Shown: one piece after another, positions 56,501 to 60,000 of the stretch
How positions within the stretch are numbered: the first letter of the stretch is position 1
How the letters are laid out: every line of letters begins with the position of its first letter
Origin: Owenia fusiformis
Taxonomy: Eukaryota; Annelida; Polychaeta; Sabellida; Oweniidae
Reading direction: 5' to 3'
DNA length: 60,000 bases
NCBI GenBank assembly: GCA_903813345.2
Contig: CAIIXF020000008.1
Coordinates: forward strand, 26,770,822-26,830,821
Notes under the pieces: model-generated
Database searches by the model: none
Told to the model about the DNA's origin: nothing
The model's input: only the letters and a program-made list of their open reading frames with translations
Program-made: the position numbers and the translations under genes

Positions 56501-59500
56501 TGTTCTGCAGGCATTTGGTTTATCAGCATCTGTAACAAATGGCAGGTGTTGACATTTTGCATGTCAATGCCTTGAATTTTAAATGCATGTGTTTCTCTCA
56601 TTTTTCAGTGGATTGTTAATACAAAGAAGGTCACAGACACAATGGAGGCCACATGGAAGTATATGGAAAAGTTAACAAAGAATCTTCTTGAAATGTTGGA
56701 TTCTGAGAATGATGGGTAAGGACCTCTCTAGCAATGTCAAAATCTTTTTCATCATAATACATGACTTTATTTGGGCATTAATTCTAGTAGCCTGACGATC
56801 ACGTATCTACACCAATGTTGAGGTTTAAAGGCTTAAGTTCTGTGAAAAACTATAGAAACATTCATTGCCGCGCAATATTTGTTTTAGTTCAGTTCACTTG
56901 TTAGGCTTTGAGACTGAGGCAAAGGGCATTTGGCAAACATTTCTAATGATTGTCTTATCAGTCTTATTCTTATAAAAGAAATATACAATTTCACCCTGAA
57001 ATTGTAAAATGTGTTAATCACTAAAATGTGCTAATTTACCAGAAAGGATTTCTTTTAAAAAGACATGATTTTGTGTGAATTTGTGTGAATCTTTAGAGTT
57101 TTCATCTTCAAAAATCTGATTTGCACCCATCATTTGCTTTGTTGATGATTGATGACTTGTGAATGATTTATATTTCAAGTGTTCTCTTATTTCAGAATCA
57201 GAACTCATTGTGTTAAGTTTCTCGAGAGCTATCTATTGACGCTTACTGAGAGAACACTAGTAAGTAGAACATGTTATTCTTACAATTTCCATTTATTAAT
57301 CTAGTAATGCATACTATGAGTTAATTGTTAATAAGTGGCAGTGACGTGAGAAGAATATCCATACAATTTTACATACCCTTACAAGCACATCTGGGCAACT
57401 AGTTCTGTTTCTATGCATTTCTGCACGCATCAGCAATAAAGTAGCCTTGCCCAAGTCGGTATTTTTTTACTTATCTGATCTTGAATTATTACATAATAGA
57501 AATCAAGATAGTAAAAGAGACCGACTTGGGCAAGGCTAGCAATAAAGGAATCATAAGGAATGTATTTTAAAATATAAATGCATCTTTTCTCAGATAAAAA
57601 TGTTCAAATGGAAATTTCTTAAATATGAAATTCTTAAAGAGTTTATATGTCCAAATTTTCAGGATTCTGAAATTCCCAAGAAACAGGAGAAAGACATCAC
57701 ATTGGACCAAATTCCTAAAAAGGAACATAAATTACTGAAACGTGAAGATCTAGAAAAGAAGGGTACCAAAGCAATTGAATTGCTCTTGGATTTTCTTGGA
57801 TCCCCACACATTTCAAGGTATGTTAAAAATAGATCTATGTCAAATGGATCCTAGAGGCCATTGGGTCCAGATTCCTTCACTCAGGTCACATTTATCATCC
57901 AAATTCCACTGTCATTGAACTCTCGGATCAATTATCGACTTCAGCTCTGAATGTATACTACACTGGTGATCCGCCCCATTAGGCTGGTTACCGAAATGGT
58001 TCGTTTCGGTAACAAAATGTCGGAACGTCGAAGGTACGATTTTTCTTTTTTCCTTATTTCACGCGTTGTAGGCAGAATTCCAACGACGTTTTTTCTCACA
58101 AACGTATATCAGTATCATATGTTTTAGAATGTACATGTTTGCGAAAAATTAGCTCAGAAGACAACAGAATCATTGATTTAATTCCTCACTTAAGTTACAG
58201 AAACGGTTTGGGTTAAAAGTGCAGATCTTAACTGTTTTTCGAAATACGGTTTCTGTAACTTAAGTGAGGAATTAAATCGACAATTCTGTTGTCTTCTGAA
58301 CTATTTGTTCGCAAATATGTTCATTTTCTTAAACATATGATACTGATACACGTTTGTATTAAAAATGTTGTGGGAATTCTGCCTACAACGTGTGAAATAA
58401 GGAAAAAAGAAAAATTGTATCTTCGATGATCCAACATTTTGTTACCGAAACGGTACCAGTGTAATCGAGTGGATCACCAGTGTACTATGTCTGCTGAACT
58501 GAGCCAGGAAGGTAAAAGCCATGCTAACCTGGGGTTTAGATTTTCAAATCAGTAGGAAGTATTCAAAGTGTAATGATATATCTAACTAACATGAATTATA
58601 AGGTTTGAACAGTGTTTCCTCATTTCAAAAATGAAATATGTCATTCACGATCATGTTCTATTACAGAAATCTTGTGAAGAGTTTTCTGTGAGATTCATGT
58701 CCACTTTTGTGTTTTAGCATCAACCTGATGACATGTATGACAACACTGACCAGCTTTGTGAAGCAGAGACCTCAATTTATGCCAAAAGCAATCCAGGCAT
58801 TTGAAGTATTACATGGTAAGTAAATAGTACATTCATGTTAAAGGCCAAGTGCCAAATTTCTCATCCTTATTAACCTTAAGATATTTTTGAATCATGATGA
58901 TATGTAGCTGACAAAACCAAGCGACTTATTGGACAATCTTCAATCATGACTGCAAGAAACATTTATGTCCTTTTGATGGTTAAAGCAACATATCATTGTG
59001 AAGGAAAATGATTTAGGGCTGTTTAAGATGAGAACTACAACTTTTAGCCCTTCACAAAAATCTTTTTTTTAGAATAATGCTTACTCACTGATCTCCACAA
59101 GATTGAATCAAGATTGAATCAAGTGGGTGCAACTGCCGCAGCACCCACATAGATATTGGGGGCTGTCACCCACTTGAAAACCCAAAATGAAACTGAGTGA
59201 TCTTACCTGTATTTACTTTCAGTGAACCTGCCCCCCACCCTGGCCAAGTCTCAAGTGAGCAGTGTTCGCAAACATCTCAAGACTCAGATGTTGACGTTAT
59301 TAAAGCATATTGGATCCTATAACTACCAGACACAGATTACTACACTGTTAACAGATCTAGGAGCAACACAATCTGAAGTATAATTACCTATATTAATGCA
59401 ATATAAAAAAAAGAAATAACGTTAAATGCATTACTTTTAGCAAAGCGTGATTGGCTTCAGCAGTAAACGACACAGTTATTGAATATGGCAGTTATTGAAT

Positions 59501-59807
59501 ATGGCAGATATTGAATATGGCATTACAATTGGACTCAGTCAGTACATACTAATTAATCTTTTTTTCAAGTGAACTATTTATTGAGAATAAAATATATTTG
59601 AACATTTTAATTTGCAGCTCATTCTATTGTTCCCCTACTGTTACCAAAATTGTAAAAAGAGATGTAGAAATATGTACATGTCTGATATATAACTACATGA
59701 CTACTTTAAATGTGTAGGTAATGAAAGCCATGCCAAAGATTGACAGTTCAAGGAAAAGGAAATTGGAACAAGAAAAGTTAGCATCAAAGAAACCTAAAAT
59801 TGAAGTG
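53583..59807 (+). CDS. SYMPK: symplekin, N-terminal part (3' end outside window)
   Basis: Ten plus-strand exons: 53583-53672, 54424-54546, 55196-55269, 55623-55749, 56609-56715, 57196-57259, 57663-57817, 58718-58815, 59223-59377 and 59718-59807; 361 codons, phases consistent. The product aligns by memory with the start of metazoan symplekin: [73 protein letters not shown] and a basic nuclear-localisation stretch [10 protein letters not shown] plus ASKKPK (about 340-357). This part is the HEAT-repeat region that binds the Ssu72 phosphatase. Symplekin is the scaffold of the cleavage and polyadenylation machinery and of histone pre-mRNA 3' processing in the nucleus. Human symplekin has about 1270 residues, so roughly the first 30 percent is present. 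The acceptor of exon 3 is embedded in a five-fold tandem repeat. Introns contain several mobile elements. Confidence 0.95.
54911..55225 (+). repeat. 64-bp tandem repeat containing a 3' splice site, five copies
   Basis: Each unit holds ttttatgttttgaattgtgt, gttgtag (acceptor) and gagatgcttgggttccaaaa followed by tgaccgatca. Exon-like starts fall at 54940, 55004, 55068, 55132 and 55196, exactly 64 bp apart. Only the last continues into the true exon 3 (gtagaagtgaag). Use of an upstream acceptor would add 64n bp and runs into an in-frame TGA (ccaaaatga). Confidence 0.95.
55405..55528. repeat. interspersed repeat, GTCACCACC family
   Basis: It runs from agtggcagtggtgacattt through gtgttcggcagttgg to ataacaaatggcaggtggtg and gtgttaatgcctt, in symplekin intron 3. 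A related copy occurs at 56455. Confidence 0.6.
56455..56580. repeat. interspersed repeat, GTCACCACC family
   Basis: It runs from tttatgtcaccaccataag through gtgttctgcaggcatttgg to ctgtaacaaatggcaggtgt and gtcaatgccttg, in symplekin intron 4, about 30 bp before exon 5. Same orientation as the 47185 copy. Confidence 0.6.
57442..57538. mobile_element. 97-bp MITE, copy 2
   Basis: Its termini tagccttgcccaagtcggt and accgacttgggcaaggcta are perfect inverted repeats, and it is nearly identical to 30163-30262. The outer TA pair is consistent with a mariner-type TA target site. It is in symplekin intron 6. Confidence 0.85.
57961..58482. mobile_element. 522-bp foldback element with TACTA target duplication
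   Basis: The left arm starts cactggtgatccgcc and the right arm ends ggatcaccagtg; the arms pair over about 230 bp, including cagaattcc/gggaattctg, gaagacaacagaat/attctgttgtcttc and taattcctcacttaagttac with its inverse. The flanks repeat TACTA (57956-57960 and 58483-58487). The loop is only about 40 bp. It lies in symplekin intron 7. Confidence 0.88.
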
Positions 59808-60000
59808 GTGAGTGATTGTGGATTTGTGTGTCAGATACAAAATAGTATGGCCAAGAAGGCCTTTGGCCCATGTAGAATTAATGGTACATGTACAATGGTA
59901 CACTGGACTGGGCCTGTATATAAAAGTATGTAAATAATACATGGCCCAGTTTCATATTGATTTCAATTGACAGTTGACACTTACATGCATTTAGAGTAAG

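Overview
The window is nuclear DNA from an animal, most likely a marine lophotrochozoan such as a mollusc. This placement is an inference: genes are split by short GT-AG introns, the sequence is AT-rich, intergenic and intronic DNA is full of small inverted-repeat elements, and the proteins are animal symplekin, two Dispatched-type RND transporters, a GT11 fucosyltransferase and an FG-GAP protein of the DEX1 family. There are no bacterial operons, rRNA, tRNA or CRISPR loci that I can support.

Left part (1-26.4 kb, all minus strand): two paralogous Dispatched/Patched-like 12-TM transporter genes lie head to tail. Gene A (552-6137) runs off the left edge and lacks roughly its last three exons. 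Gene B (10764-26442) can be assembled completely: 11 exons, 1165 codons, every junction in phase. Its first intron is 8.4 kb because it holds a 7.2-kb transposon with 542-bp terminal inverted repeats, which itself contains a recent 2.2-kb tandem duplication. A 2.1-kb inverted-repeat element with an ATTTA target duplication and a Tc1-like remnant separates the two genes.

Middle (26.4-41.3 kb): no confident complete gene. It contains a 3.1-kb array of about 70 units, each carrying a TATA-box-like core, a nested pair of transposons, several small inverted-repeat elements, one possible orphan first exon (32564-32803), and an 11-unit, 90-bp minisatellite.

Right part (41.3-60 kb): a complete 13-exon minus-strand gene for a DEX1-like FG-GAP membrane protein (53308-41280; 664 residues). 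It carries an intact alpha-1,2-fucosyltransferase gene nested antisense in one intron (48976-49962, plus). Its start codon lies 274 bp from that of symplekin (SYMPK, 53583 onward, plus), so the two probably share a divergent promoter. Symplekin is represented by its first 10 exons and runs off the right edge.

The most unusual feature is that tandem repeats repeatedly touch functional gene boundaries: a 64-bp unit containing a 3' splice site plus exon start is repeated five times in front of symplekin exon 3; a 17-bp repeat begins at the 5' splice site of a DEX1-like exon; and the last 18 codons and stop of the DEX1-like gene lie inside the 90-bp minisatellite. All exon coordinates were read by eye from splice sites and reading-frame phase, without transcripts.
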